A stretch of DNA of 61,547 nt from an uncultured Actinomycetes bacterium. Lineage in GTDB: Bacteria > Actinomycetota > Coriobacteriia > Coriobacteriales > Atopobiaceae. Below are positions 8,061 through 16,616 of the stretch, one piece after another. A program made the position numbers and the translations under genes. The notes beneath the pieces are model-generated. The model worked only from the letters and a program-made list of their open reading frames with translations, searched no databases and was not told where the DNA came from. Each line of letters starts with the position of its first letter. Position 1 is the first letter of the stretch. The DNA is taken from NCBI GenBank assembly GCA_900314645.1, contig OMWB01000015.1, forward strand, positions 1-61,547. Direction: 5' to 3'.

Positions 8061-9710
8061 ATGATTGACGAACTGCATGTGACCGATGTTGCCCTCATCC
8101 ACGAGGCCAGCATCCAGCCGGCCTCTGGCCTGACGGTGCTCACCGGCGAGACGGGCACTGGCAAGACGGCCCTGCTCTCGTCCATAAAACTGCTGGTAGG
8201 AGAGCGTGCCGATGCGAGCTCCGTCCGCGAGGGCGCGACAGGGCTCTGTGTCGAGGCTCGCTTGTTCTTGCCGGGTGGGGACGAGGATGGCATCATCGCG
8301 CGCCGCCGCGTCTCCCAAGACGGGCGCAGCAGGGTGGAGATCGACGGACACCTCTCCTCGGTGCGTGAGCTGGCCGAGCGCGTGGGATCGACCGTCGACC
8401 TGTGTGGCCAGCACGAGCACCAGCGCTTGCTGCGTGTTCAGACGCACGTGGAGCTTCTGGACGCATGGGCGGGTGAGGCCGCCAAGCAAGCGCGCGACGC
8501 GTATGCCCAGGCGTTGGCCGCCGCGGCACATGCTGCCGCTGAGCTGCAGCGCATTCAAGAGATGGGGCGTTCGGCGCAAGAGCAGGTGGATGAGGCCGCC
8601 TTCGTGCTTCGCCGCATCGATGACGTGGGCCCGAGCGTTGAGGAGTACGAGGAGCTCGAGGAAACGCTTCCGCGCGCGGAGCACGCCGAGGCGCTGCTGC
8701 GTGCCGCTCACGAGGCCCGCGAGGGCTTGGTGGGCGATGGCGGCGTGATGGACGCGCTCTCTGAGGCGAGCTCGCTTCTGCATGACGCGGCGACGCACGA
8801 CGCAACGCTTGACCGTTATGCCGACGCGCTGGAGAGCGCGCTCATCGATATCGAAGACGTGGCCTCCGACCTGCGCGGATATCAAGACACCGTGGACTTT
8901 GACCCAGAGACGCTTGACGAGCTGCAGTCGCGTATGGCGGCCTACCAGGGGCTCTTGCGTGCCTATGGGCCGCACGTCGAGAACGTGCTGAGGCGTCGCG
9001 ACCAGGCGGCAGAGCTCGTCTCGGCCGTGCAGAACGGTGACGAGCTCGAGCGCAAGGCCCGGCGCGCGCTGGAAGAGGCAGAGGCAGCCCTGCTCAAGGC
9101 CGCGAAGGCGCTCGACCGCGTGCGTCGCAAGGCTGCCCCCGAGCTGGCCAAGGCCATCACCAAGGAGATGGCGTTTCTGCAGATGGGCAGTGCCGAGGTG
9201 GCGTTCGATATCCAGGCACTCCCGCGCGAGCAATGGCACGGCGCCGGCCCCTCAAAGGTCGAGCTGATGTATCGTCCGGCCGTCGGCCTGACGGCGCGGC
9301 CTCTGCGGCGCATCGCCTCGGGTGGCGAAGTCAGCCGCGTGATGCTGGCCGTCAAGGTGGTCTTGGGTGAGGCTGCGGGTGCCGAGGGCACCGGGGCCGA
9401 GACGCTCGTCTTTGACGAGGTGGATGCGGGCGTCGGCGGTGCGACGGCGGTCGCCCTCGCGCAGGTGTTGGCTCGCCTTGCCAAGACGCACCAGGTCATC
9501 GTGGTGACGCACCTTGCCCAGGTGGCCGTGTTTGCCGAGCGCCACTATCTGGTGAGCAAGAAGACGGCTGAGGGCGACGAGGTGCCGCAGACCACGCTGA
9601 CCGAGATCTCGGGGGAGGATCGCGTGGCCGAGATCGCCCGCATGCTCTCCGGAGCGGTGACGGATGCCTCGCTCGCGCACGCCCGCGAACTGCTAAACAG
9701 CGATTGTTGA
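8061..9710 (+). CDS. recN: DNA repair protein RecN
   Basis: An SMC-like ATPase in double-strand break repair. The 549-residue protein has Walker A GETGTGKT (29-36), the Q-loop CGQHEHQRLL, a central coiled-coil region, the signature IASGGEVSRVMLAVK and Walker B LVFDEVDAGVGG followed by VTHLAQVA. The final codons and stop lie inside a repeat: the unit end at 9700-9711 supplies the last Ser-Asp-Cys and TGA, so the present C-terminus may have been set by repeat insertion. Confidence 0.94.
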   Translation: MIDELHVTDVALIHEASIQPASGLTVLTGETGTGKTALLSSIKLLVGERADASSVREGATGLCVEARLFLPGGDEDGIIARRRVSQDGRSRVEIDGHLSSVRELAERVGSTVDLCGQHEHQRLLRVQTHVELLDAWAGEAAKQARDAYAQALAAAAHAAAELQRIQEMGRSAQEQVDEAAFVLRRIDDVGPSVEEYEELEETLPRAEHAEALLRAAHEAREGLVGDGGVMDALSEASSLLHDAATHDATLDRYADALESALIDIEDVASDLRGYQDTVDFDPETLDELQSRMAAYQGLLRAYGPHVENVLRRRDQAAELVSAVQNGDELERKARRALEEAEAALLKAAKALDRVRRKAAPELAKAITKEMAFLQMGSAEVAFDIQALPREQWHGAGPSKVELMYRPAVGLTARPLRRIASGGEVSRVMLAVKVVLGEAAGAEGTGAETLVFDEVDAGVGGATAVALAQVLARLAKTHQVIVVTHLAQVAVFAERHYLVSKKTAEGDEVPQTTLTEISGEDRVAEIARMLSGAVTDASLAHARELLNSDC

Positions 9711-9816
9711 CATGGGGAGGACGTCTGGGGTCAACATCATCTGGAGGAGATCAGACTATGTAGAACCTCTCTCAGCTGATGTTGACCCCAGACGTCCTCC
9801 CCATGTCAACAATCGC
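9700..9816. repeat. TGTTGAC-family repeat, inverted pair of 42-bp units
   Basis: Units 9700-9741 and 9775-9816 form 42-bp arms that match at 41 of 42 positions, with a 33-base loop. Ends are GCGATTGTTGAC and GTCAACAATCGC outside, GTCAACATCATC and GCTGATGTTGAC inside. Both cores are 18 bases and complementary to each other. The left arm overlaps the recN stop codon. Confidence 0.88.
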
Positions 9817-9835
9817 AATAGGGGCGCCCGCCAAT

Positions 9836-9880
9836 GTCAGCAATCGCGATGGGGGGCGGCCGTTTCATGTCAACAATCGC
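9836..9880 (+). repeat. Two further copies of the repeat end motif
   Basis: GTCAGCAATCGC (9836-9847) and GTCAACAATCGC (9869-9880) repeat the right end of the preceding element at 31 and 33 bases spacing. They lack the matching left ends, so they look like decayed or partial units in tandem. Confidence 0.65.
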
Positions 9881-9942
9881 AACGGTAAAGCGGTATTGTG
9901 TTGGCATGGGAGCAATTGGGCCCTGTGGAAGGGAGCACCATC

Positions 9943-11046
9943 ATGTCCATCCATAAGATCGTGATTACGGGCGGGCCGTGTGGCGGCAAGACGACTGCGC
10001 TCAGCCGCATCCAACGTGACCTCTCCCATCTGGGATACACCGTCCTCACGGTCCCGGAGACGGCGACCGCGCTCATCTCAGGCGGCGTCGCGCCGTGGAC
10101 GTGTGCCACCAACGTGGAGTACCAAAAGTGCCAGATGCTCCTGCAGATGCAAAAGGAGCGCGTGTTCGAGCAGGCGGCGGCCACCATGGGCGACGACAAG
10201 ATCGTCATCGTGTGCGACCGCGGCGAGCTCGACAACAAGGCCTACATGACCGACGAGGAGTTCGGCGAGGTGCTGGGCTTCCTCGGCAAGACCGAGATCG
10301 AGCTTCGCGATGACTACGACGCCGTGTTCCACCTGGTCACTGCCGCGAAGGGTGCCGAGGAGTTCTACACGCTGGAGAACAACGGGGCCCGCTACGAGTC
10401 GGTGGAGGAGGCCGCCGCGCTCGATGACAAGTTCATCGCCGCATGGACGGGCCACCCGCACTTCCGCGTAATCGACAACCGCAGCGACTTCGAGGGCAAG
10501 ATGCGGCACCTCATGCGCGAAATCACGTATTTCCTTGGCGACCTCGCCCCTTACGAGATCGAGCGCAAGTTCCTCATCGAGTACCCCAGTGTGGAGTGGC
10601 TCGAAAGCCTGCCCAACTGCCAGCGCGTCGAGATCGTGCAGACCTACCTGCGCTCCGAGCCTGACCACGAGGTGCGCATCCGCCAGCGCGGCTCCGAGGG
10701 CAACTACATCTACTACCTCACCGAGAAGAGCATCACACCGACGCACAAGCGCATGGAGCTGCAGCGGCGCCTGAGCGAGCGCGAGTACCTCACGCTGCTG
10801 ATGCAGGCCGACCCAGGCCTCAGGCAGATCTCCAAGACGCGCTACTGCCTCACCCACGCGGGCCAGTACTTCGAGATTGACCTCTTCCCGTGCTGGGATG
10901 ACCAGGCGATGGTCGAGATTGAGCTCACGAGCGAAGACCAAGAGGTCCATTTCCCGAAGGAGCTGAAGGTGATCCGCGAGGTCACGGGAGACCCCAACTA
11001 CCGCAACGCCGTCATTGCGTCAAAGCCGCGCGGCGCCACGCACTAG
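9943..11046 (+). CDS. P-loop ATPase/kinase fused to a CYTH (triphosphate tunnel) domain
   Basis: The 367-residue protein joins an N-terminal AAA_28-type nucleotide-binding domain (Walker A GGPCGGKT, 10-17; Asp in VIVCDRGELDNK) to a C-terminal CYTH domain that begins with the ExExK motif at Glu205-Glu207-Lys209 (EIERKFL) and carries later Arg/Lys and EIDLF, MVEIEL strands. CYTH enzymes act on triphosphates or polyphosphate; plant TTM1/2 proteins have a comparable kinase-CYTH fusion. ATG at 9943 is chosen because AAGGGA is well placed. Substrate unknown. A PfkB kinase follows closely. Confidence 0.82.
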   Translation: MSIHKIVITGGPCGGKTTALSRIQRDLSHLGYTVLTVPETATALISGGVAPWTCATNVEYQKCQMLLQMQKERVFEQAAATMGDDKIVIVCDRGELDNKAYMTDEEFGEVLGFLGKTEIELRDDYDAVFHLVTAAKGAEEFYTLENNGARYESVEEAAALDDKFIAAWTGHPHFRVIDNRSDFEGKMRHLMREITYFLGDLAPYEIERKFLIEYPSVEWLESLPNCQRVEIVQTYLRSEPDHEVRIRQRGSEGNYIYYLTEKSITPTHKRMELQRRLSEREYLTLLMQADPGLRQISKTRYCLTHAGQYFEIDLFPCWDDQAMVEIELTSEDQEVHFPKELKVIREVTGDPNYRNAVIASKPRGATH

Positions 11047-11089
11047 CTGCACGCCACGGCCTCGGGAATCACGAGAGGGAAGGTACGCG

Positions 11090-12022
11090 ATGGGCACGGG
11101 AATCGTCGTCATCGGAGCCACGTTCGTCGATATCAAGGGCTATCCCAACGCACAGTACATCCCTGCGGGCAGAAACGCCGGCAGGGTCGTGGAGGTGCAC
11201 GGCGGCGTGAGCCGAAACATCGCCGAGGATATCGCCAACGTGGAACTGCGCCCCACCTTCGTGAGCGTGGTTGACCGAAGCGGGACGAGCACCGGCGTGC
11301 TTGAGAAGTTGGAGCAACATCGCTGTGACACCTCCTACATCCGCAGAACTGATGACGGCCTCGGTACGTGGCTCGCGGTCTTTGACCATACGGGCGACGT
11401 GGTCGCATCCATCTCCAAGCGGCCCGACCTGAGCGAGATCGAAAACATCCTCGACGAGCAGGGTGACGAGATCATCTCCCAGGCAGACAGCGTCGCCGTT
11501 GAGATGGACATCGAGGTCTCCATCCTCAAGCGCATCCTTGCCCTGGCCGAGCGCTATGGCAAGAAGGTCTACTCTCCGGTCACCAACATGTCCATCGCGA
11601 GTGAGCGGCGCGATCTGCTGAAGCGCGTCGATTGCTTCGTGTGCAACGAGCAGGAGGCGGGAATCCTCTTCACCGAGGACTACGACGACGTATCGCCCGA
11701 GCGCATGCGTGACATCCTTGCGCAGCGGATCGAGCAAGCGCACATACGCCGCATGGTGGTGACGATGGGTGCGAAGGGCTCGGTCTATGCCGAGCGCGGC
11801 GGCGAGTGCGGCATCTGCCCCGCCCACGAGGTGGGTGTGGTGGACACGACCGGCGCTGGCGACGCGTTCTTCGCGGGCGTGGCGATCGGCCTCACGTACG
11901 GCAAGACTTTGGCGCAGTCCTGCGTGATCGGAACGCGCCTGTCCGCCTCGGTCATCGTGACCGAGGAGAGCGTGTGCCCTCGCTTCATGCCCGCCGAATT
12001 CGGCATCGAGGTCGTGCGCTAG
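11090..12022 (+). CDS. PfkB-family carbohydrate or nucleoside kinase
   Basis: The 310-residue protein has the ribokinase-family layout: N-terminal HGGVSRNIAEDIANV motif (like GG.. .N.A) and C-terminal VDTTGAGDAFFAGV, which holds the anion hole and catalytic Asp. ATG at 11090 is preceded by GAGGGAAGG. It begins 43 bases after the CYTH fusion gene and is probably co-transcribed. The sugar or nucleoside substrate cannot be told from sequence; the SVVDRSG and SPVTNMS segments resemble pseudouridine-kinase-like members only loosely. Confidence 0.85.
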   Translation: MGTGIVVIGATFVDIKGYPNAQYIPAGRNAGRVVEVHGGVSRNIAEDIANVELRPTFVSVVDRSGTSTGVLEKLEQHRCDTSYIRRTDDGLGTWLAVFDHTGDVVASISKRPDLSEIENILDEQGDEIISQADSVAVEMDIEVSILKRILALAERYGKKVYSPVTNMSIASERRDLLKRVDCFVCNEQEAGILFTEDYDDVSPERMRDILAQRIEQAHIRRMVVTMGAKGSVYAERGGECGICPAHEVGVVDTTGAGDAFFAGVAIGLTYGKTLAQSCVIGTRLSASVIVTEESVCPRFMPAEFGIEVVR

Positions 12023-12111
12023 GGGCATGCGTGCGGTATTGGCCCAGAAGCACCTACCCTTTGCGAACTGAAGCCGCTTTAAACTCCTTTTGCGTGAGCC
12101 TTTGTCATACA

Positions 12112-12149
12112 CTGTCAGCTAACTGGGTGGTTTCCCAACCACCCGACAG
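12112..12149 (+). other. Structured leader before the 128-residue protein gene
   Basis: CTGTC/GACAG (12112-12116 with 12145-12149) encloses GGGTGG/CCACCC. This could be a terminator for the kinase gene or a leader hairpin for the next gene; there is no T tract. Confidence 0.35.
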
Positions 12150-12186
12150 CCACGATGCTTTGTTAGCCACGATGTAAGGAGAAACC

Positions 12187-12573
12187 ATGCGCGTTCTGCT
12201 TGTTTACAACGACGGCCTCATCGACTCGTTTGACACTATCTATGACCCTGACCAGGAGTATGCGCATGCGCAGCTCGTCACCTTCGTTGAGGAGGACGAC
12301 GAGGTTGAGGGCAAGTTCTTGACCGGCATCGACCTTATCCCCATCGTTCACACCCACTCTCACGAGCGTCCGACCATCCGTCGCATCTGCTCGGCGACCT
12401 TCACGTCCAAGTATCCCCACGGCTCGGCTCCGTCCATCGCCAAGGTGTGCGAGATGATTGACGGCCTTGAGAAGCTCATCGTCAACGGCTGCGTGATCTG
12501 GGAGGGCGACCCCGCACCGTACATCGCGGACGACCACTACGAGAACATCTACGTGGAGCGCAGCGAGCGCTAG
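12187..12573 (+). CDS. Hypothetical protein, 128 residues
   Basis: I do not recognise this family. The protein is soluble and acidic, with HTHSHERPTIRR (His-rich) in the middle and a likely alpha/beta pattern. It has a strong AAGGAG site and is followed by a good hairpin, so it appears to be a stand-alone, well-translated gene. Confidence 0.7.
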   Translation: MRVLLVYNDGLIDSFDTIYDPDQEYAHAQLVTFVEEDDEVEGKFLTGIDLIPIVHTHSHERPTIRRICSATFTSKYPHGSAPSIAKVCEMIDGLEKLIVNGCVIWEGDPAPYIADDHYENIYVERSER

Positions 12574-12587
12574 GTCATCTGGTTGGG

Positions 12588-12621
12588 TAGGCGGGACACC
12601 TCATGTGAGGTGCCCCGCCTA
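12588..12621 (+). terminator. Terminator hairpin after the 128-residue protein gene
   Basis: A 16-base stem (12588-12603 with 12606-12621) has one mismatch and is followed by TCTTCTTGT. Confidence 0.6.
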
Positions 12622-12661
12622 TCTTCTTGTCGATTCAAATTGCCACCGTGAAGGAGTTATT

Positions 12662-13078
12662 ATGCCTGGTTGGCTCATTATCGTTATCGGCGTCGTATTG
12701 GGGCTCCTGCCTTTGCTATGGGATGGCCTGTTCATGGTGGGCATGTTTGCCTTCGGTATCATGACGTCACTCGACTGGGCGCAAGCGTTGTTTGAAGGTG
12801 CGGGAATCAACATCGGAGACGTCTACCTAGTACTTGCCGTTGGCTTCGTGATTACCGGCATCCTCTCTCAGTTTGGTGGTGGCCGCATCTTCGGCGGCTC
12901 GCTCATCATGGTTCTTTTCATCCTCGTTGGTCTTTTGGCGTATCCAGGCCCGGCTACGTTCATCGCTACGACGGTCATGCCCATGCTCAACAACATCGTG
13001 CTGAGGATTGCAGCGGTGATGAGCCTGCCGTTCCTCTTGCTCGTGATCTTCATGCTGGGTCTCGGCGGCATCGTGTAG
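12662..13078 (+). CDS. Small integral membrane protein, unknown function
   Basis: The 138-residue protein is nearly all hydrophobic, with about four membrane segments (residues 4-34, 53-68, 77-100 and 106-138). AAGGAG lies before ATG. It is the first of three consecutive rightward membrane-protein genes whose base composition looks less GC-rich than the surroundings. No family recognised. Confidence 0.7.
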   Translation: MPGWLIIVIGVVLGLLPLLWDGLFMVGMFAFGIMTSLDWAQALFEGAGINIGDVYLVLAVGFVITGILSQFGGGRIFGGSLIMVLFILVGLLAYPGPATFIATTVMPMLNNIVLRIAAVMSLPFLLLVIFMLGLGGIV

Positions 13079-13142
13079 AAGCCGGGATCACGCTTTCCCT
13101 CGCGGCGCGTATCGTGTCCATCCCTTTCAGTGAGGTGGTTGC

Positions 13143-14402
13143 ATGCAGACAGGCATACTTGTCCTCATCTTTTTGGTAATCATTGGCGTCGTGAGCACGG
13201 CGATGGCCGCCGTTGGGTTGCTTGCCATCTTCACGTACCGGTGGCTGCTGAACACGCCCATCGGCAAGTTCTTGCCGAAGCGCAGCAATGTGGTCATTAC
13301 ATCGCTGGTCTTCCTTTTTGGCTGGGCCTTCTTCTCGTACATCGGCTTGCTCCCAACCTTCATCTCCCTTCCACTCCCGTCGCACTATCACTATCAGGTG
13401 CTCAAGGCATCGACGACTGACGTGCAAGGCGAATTCGCGGCGGCGTTGAACGATGCGACGGTCCCCGTTGGTCAGTTCGACCAGCTCAACGAGTCCAGCA
13501 AGCATCAGGCAAGGCTCCGTGCCTATGAGGACGAAGGCGGTGACCTGCACTTCATTCCCAGCGCGAAGGATCGGCCCTACGTGCTCTCAGGGGAAGAGAT
13601 AGCTGCGGAATGGGCGATACCCTCTCAGATGGGCCTGCGATATGACGTGGACGGCAAGACGTATCGCGTCTCGGCTCGGTTCTACGGTGAGACCACCATC
13701 TCCAACAAGTACTTCCAGGAACGAGACGTGACCTACTATGACGGCGCGGAAAGGGTCATCAACGGCTTTGAGCCCGACTATCTTGCAGGGCTGCTCAATC
13801 GTCAACGCACCGAGAAGCTCACTCCCCATGAGTTCGCCGCGCTTCTGGAGAGCCGCGTGTGGGGTCAGCTGATTGGCTGGTTCCCCGAAAGCGGCACGGC
13901 CCTCATCTATGACGGAACACAGCTGACAAACGATGCGACCACGGTCAGTGAGCTGCGCATCTATAACGTGAGCGACGGGACGTACCAGGTCTCTGCAGTC
14001 CCAGACGACTGCACGGTGTTTGGCTGCATTTCGGAGCAGTATGTGGCGTGCCTCACGCCAGACAACCACGTGTTCTTGTGCGATACCACGCTCGGGCCCG
14101 TTGACGGCAAGGGGATTGGCATCTTTACGGTCGCGTCTGCAAACGTGTATCGCGACCCGTCGACGGGCGACATCTACCTAAGCGCCGTGACGGTCGAGGA
14201 GGACGGGAGCCACAACAGCATAGGGTTCAAGTGGCTGCGTGACGATCTCTCGATTGCCTCTGACCTGGTGTATCGCGATGAGGTGAAAGAGGGCTGGAAT
14301 TGGGAGTCGTCAGACGCGTACTGCTTTGCCGATCTGGCCTTTGCGGTCTTTCCCGAGAAGACCTCCATCAACTACCTGCGTCTTTCTGATCCCTGGGAGT
14401 GA
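13143..14402 (+). CDS. Membrane-anchored protein with large extracytoplasmic domain, unknown
   Basis: The 419-residue protein has two hydrophobic segments near the N-terminus (about 4-31 and 49-72), then some 340 hydrophilic residues with alternating strand-like stretches (for example TYQVSAVPDDCTVFGC, IYLSAVTVEEDG) that suggest a beta-rich, possibly propeller-like domain. No catalytic motif recognised. It is the middle gene of a three-gene membrane set with similar spacing. Confidence 0.65.
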   Translation: MQTGILVLIFLVIIGVVSTAMAAVGLLAIFTYRWLLNTPIGKFLPKRSNVVITSLVFLFGWAFFSYIGLLPTFISLPLPSHYHYQVLKASTTDVQGEFAAALNDATVPVGQFDQLNESSKHQARLRAYEDEGGDLHFIPSAKDRPYVLSGEEIAAEWAIPSQMGLRYDVDGKTYRVSARFYGETTISNKYFQERDVTYYDGAERVINGFEPDYLAGLLNRQRTEKLTPHEFAALLESRVWGQLIGWFPESGTALIYDGTQLTNDATTVSELRIYNVSDGTYQVSAVPDDCTVFGCISEQYVACLTPDNHVFLCDTTLGPVDGKGIGIFTVASANVYRDPSTGDIYLSAVTVEEDGSHNSIGFKWLRDDLSIASDLVYRDEVKEGWNWESSDAYCFADLAFAVFPEKTSINYLRLSDPWE

Positions 14403-14410
14403 GGTGCACG

Positions 14411-14935
14411 ATGTTTGAGAAACTTGGCGACAAACTATTCAGCAAACTCATGCTCATGCTCGGTGCAGCGGCCGTTCTCGAGTTTAGTTACCTTGCAGTT
14501 CTCGGTACCTTTACGAATCCGGAAACGGGAGCCGTAAACCAGACGATTGCCGAGAACCTTGAGTTCTGGGGTCCCATACTCGAGTTCTTGATTGGCGCCC
14601 CGTACCTGCTGGCGCTGGTCTTTGCGTTCGTTGTGTGCCTTGCCGCCCAAGACATTTCGCTGCTTGTTCTTGTGATCTTCCTGGTGCCGACATTGTCTCT
14701 TGCCATCAGCATCGTGGCACCGTACTTCACCATGGCATTCGTCATGGACACCATAACCTTTGGGATGGGCACGGAAATTGCGATGGAAGGCGCGACTGCT
14801 TCCTCTGTGGCAATGGCTATGGCCGGGCCCACGGCGTCTGCCGCCGTGGGTTGCTACTATGCGTTCCTGCAAGTGGCGTTCGCTGCTGTCGCCGTGCTGT
14901 TTGAGTCGCTCTTCTTCTTTTCGAGGGTGAAGTAG
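14411..14935 (+). CDS. Integral membrane protein, unknown function
   Basis: The 174-residue protein has about four hydrophobic segments (residues 12-34, 52-75, 79-105, 140-170), with a Gly/Ala/Met-rich stretch between. ATG at 14411 follows GAGGTG eight bases after the previous stop, so it is probably co-transcribed with the two preceding membrane genes. Not recognised. It converges on the hemolysin III gene with only 20 bases between. Confidence 0.65.
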   Translation: MFEKLGDKLFSKLMLMLGAAAVLEFSYLAVLGTFTNPETGAVNQTIAENLEFWGPILEFLIGAPYLLALVFAFVVCLAAQDISLLVLVIFLVPTLSLAISIVAPYFTMAFVMDTITFGMGTEIAMEGATASSVAMAMAGPTASAAVGCYYAFLQVAFAAVAVLFESLFFFSRVK

Positions 14936-14955
14936 GCGCGTCAGCAGCTGCAGGG

Positions 14956-15624
14956 TTACACCACAAAGAGCAAGGCGGAGAGGGTGATGCACACCGATCC
15001 CGCCAGCACGAACAGGTGGAAGACAAAGTGCAGGTAGCGCACTTTGGTCAAGGCGTAGAACACCACACCCGCCGTGTAGCAGAGCCCTCCCGCAAGGAGC
15101 AGCCAGAAAGCAGCCGTCGGAAGCAGGCGGTACACCTCCGTGATATGGAGGACGACGGCCCAGCCCATGACGAGGTAGAACAGGGTGGTGATCCACCCCG
15201 GCTGGCGCTCTTGAAGGATCGCCTCGGCAACGGCGCCCACCACGGCCAGGAAGAAGACCGTTACAAAGAGACGCATCCCGCCATGATCCGCGAGGGTTAT
15301 CAGCGCAAACGGCGCATAGCTTCCTGCGATGAGCAGATAGATGCACGCGTGGTCGAAGACGCGCAGCACCGCCTTGGCGCGTGGTGGCTGAATGGCGTGA
15401 TAGAGCGTGGAGAATAGGTACTCAACGATGAGCGGGATGCCCATAAAGAGCGCCGCCGCTAGGTGCGATCCGCCTCCGTGGCGTACGGCCTGCACGATGA
15501 GCAGCACAAGTGCGGCGATGCCCAGCGCGCAGCCGATGCCATGGGAGACTGAGTTGGCGATCTCCTCCCCGATGGTGTAGCGAGGGACGTCAGGCCGCAG
15601 GGTGGGCTCGTTTGTATCTGCCAT
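14956..15624 (-). CDS. Hemolysin III / adiponectin-receptor-like membrane protein
   Basis: A seven-helix membrane protein of the HlyIII (PAQR) family. The 222-residue protein shows EEIANSVSHGIGCALG at the start, then STLYHAIQ with Ser/His, FDHACIYLLIAGSYAPF and the C-terminal HFVFHLFVLAGS, the His positions thought to bind a metal. ATG at 15624 is chosen over an upstream ATG because GAGGAGG is adjacent and the family starts here. Function in bacteria is uncertain; some homologues act as ceramidase-like hydrolases or affect membrane fluidity. Confidence 0.88.
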   Translation of the reverse strand: MADTNEPTLRPDVPRYTIGEEIANSVSHGIGCALGIAALVLLIVQAVRHGGGSHLAAALFMGIPLIVEYLFSTLYHAIQPPRAKAVLRVFDHACIYLLIAGSYAPFALITLADHGGMRLFVTVFFLAVVGAVAEAILQERQPGWITTLFYLVMGWAVVLHITEVYRLLPTAAFWLLLAGGLCYTAGVVFYALTKVRYLHFVFHLFVLAGSVCITLSALLFVV

Positions 15625-15649
15625 GATTGTCCTCCTCTCGGACGCTTCA

Positions 15650-15676
15650 ATTATATCTAGTTTTGAAAACCAGATA
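15650..15676 (-). promoter_or_regulatory. Hemolysin III gene promoter with overlapping palindromic operator
   Basis: On the minus strand a perfect TATAAT -10 box lies at 15655-15650. A 23-bp imperfect palindrome (15654-15676, arms TATCT...AGATA around GTTTTGAAAAC) covers the -10 edge and the spacer. A dimeric repressor binding here would block the promoter. Confidence 0.5.
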
Positions 15677-15809
15677 GTGGAATATCGATAATTGTACAGT
15701 GACAACTCATCAAGCCTTAATGAACGGCCTAACGGGCATTCATTTCAAAACTCCATCATGGTTCTCGTCAGATGGCAGAGGCCAGATACGTCAAAGAAAG
15801 GAACTGACG

Positions 15810-16382
15810 ATGGAAGAGCTGGAGAAGGTCGAGCTGGTTCGCGAGAAGTGCAACGTGAGCTACGAGGAGGCGCGCGAGGCGCTGAAGGCTTCCGACTATG
15901 ACGTGCTCGACGCGATCGTGCAGCTTGAGCGCGAGGCCAAGGCGCAGGCTGAGACTAAGAATGAGGTTGAGGCCAAGGTCGAGCCCGAGGTGATTGAGGC
16001 AGAGGCCGAGATCCTGGAGCCGGAGGTCAACGGGGGAGAAGAGCCTTACGGGGCGGGCGCCCAGACGGATTCCAGGTCCGGTTCGAGCAAGGCGTCCAAG
16101 GCGTGGGGCAGCTTCCGCAACAGCGCGCGAAACGTGCTGCGCGGTGGCCTTGACCTCACCTTTGTTGCCGAGCGCAACGGCGAGGTTCTGTTTACGGTCC
16201 CGGTGCTCATCGTGGTGCTTGGCCTGCTGATGTGGGGTGCGGCCATCTGGCTGATGGTTATCGGCCTGTTCTTTGGATTCCGTTACCGCATCGAGGGTGC
16301 CAACCCGGTGACGATCAACGTGAACGAGGCCATGAACAAGGCTGCCGACCTCGCCGAAGACATCAAGCGCAACGTCGCATAA
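15810..16382 (+). CDS. DUF4342-domain membrane protein
   Basis: The 190-residue protein starts with a UBA-like helical module (ELVREKCNVSYEEAREAL, then DVLDAIVQLERE), followed by an acidic Glu/Val/Ala linker, a short Ser-rich stretch and a DUF4342 domain with VPVLIVVLGLLMWGAAIWL as a membrane segment. Many DUF4342 proteins have this layout. ATG at 15810 is set by GAAAGGAAC. Function unknown; the UBA-like part suggests protein binding. Confidence 0.75.
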   Translation: MEELEKVELVREKCNVSYEEAREALKASDYDVLDAIVQLEREAKAQAETKNEVEAKVEPEVIEAEAEILEPEVNGGEEPYGAGAQTDSRSGSSKASKAWGSFRNSARNVLRGGLDLTFVAERNGEVLFTVPVLIVVLGLLMWGAAIWLMVIGLFFGFRYRIEGANPVTINVNEAMNKAADLAEDIKRNVA

Positions 16383-16402
16383 CTACGCCGCACGCAGATT
16401 CC

Positions 16403-16443
16403 GCAACGTGGGACAAGGGTTCGGAACCCTTGTCCCACGTTGC
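16403..16443. repeat. GTGGGACA-family palindrome
   Basis: A 20-bp perfect stem (16403-16422 with 16424-16443) contains GTGGGACA and TGTCCCAC 15 bases apart. It sits just after the DUF4342 gene, which it may terminate. Confidence 0.75.
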
Positions 16444-16564
16444 TTCTGGCGGCGGAAGCGGGTGGTGCCCGCACTTCGCGACGTTGGCGAGGTTCCCGAG
16501 GCCCCTTAGCGTCGAGATCTGCGTGCACCGTCTTCGGCGCCCACACAAACCCGCGCAAAAAGAA

Positions 16565-16592
16565 GGGGAGGGCTCCGTGTGGAGCCCTCCCC
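16565..16592 (-). terminator. Intrinsic terminator for the leftward small membrane protein
   Basis: A 12-bp perfect stem (16565-16576 with 16581-16592) with a four-base loop is followed on the minus strand by TTCTTTTT. Strong terminator for genes transcribed leftward. Confidence 0.85.
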
Positions 16593-16616
16593 TCAGGTTG
16601 GATGGCTTTTGTGGTG

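Noticed and set aside
9805..9880. Possible CRISPR array
   Set aside because: Only three 12-base motifs with unequal 19 and 21 base gaps, and no cas genes; they match the palindrome family instead.
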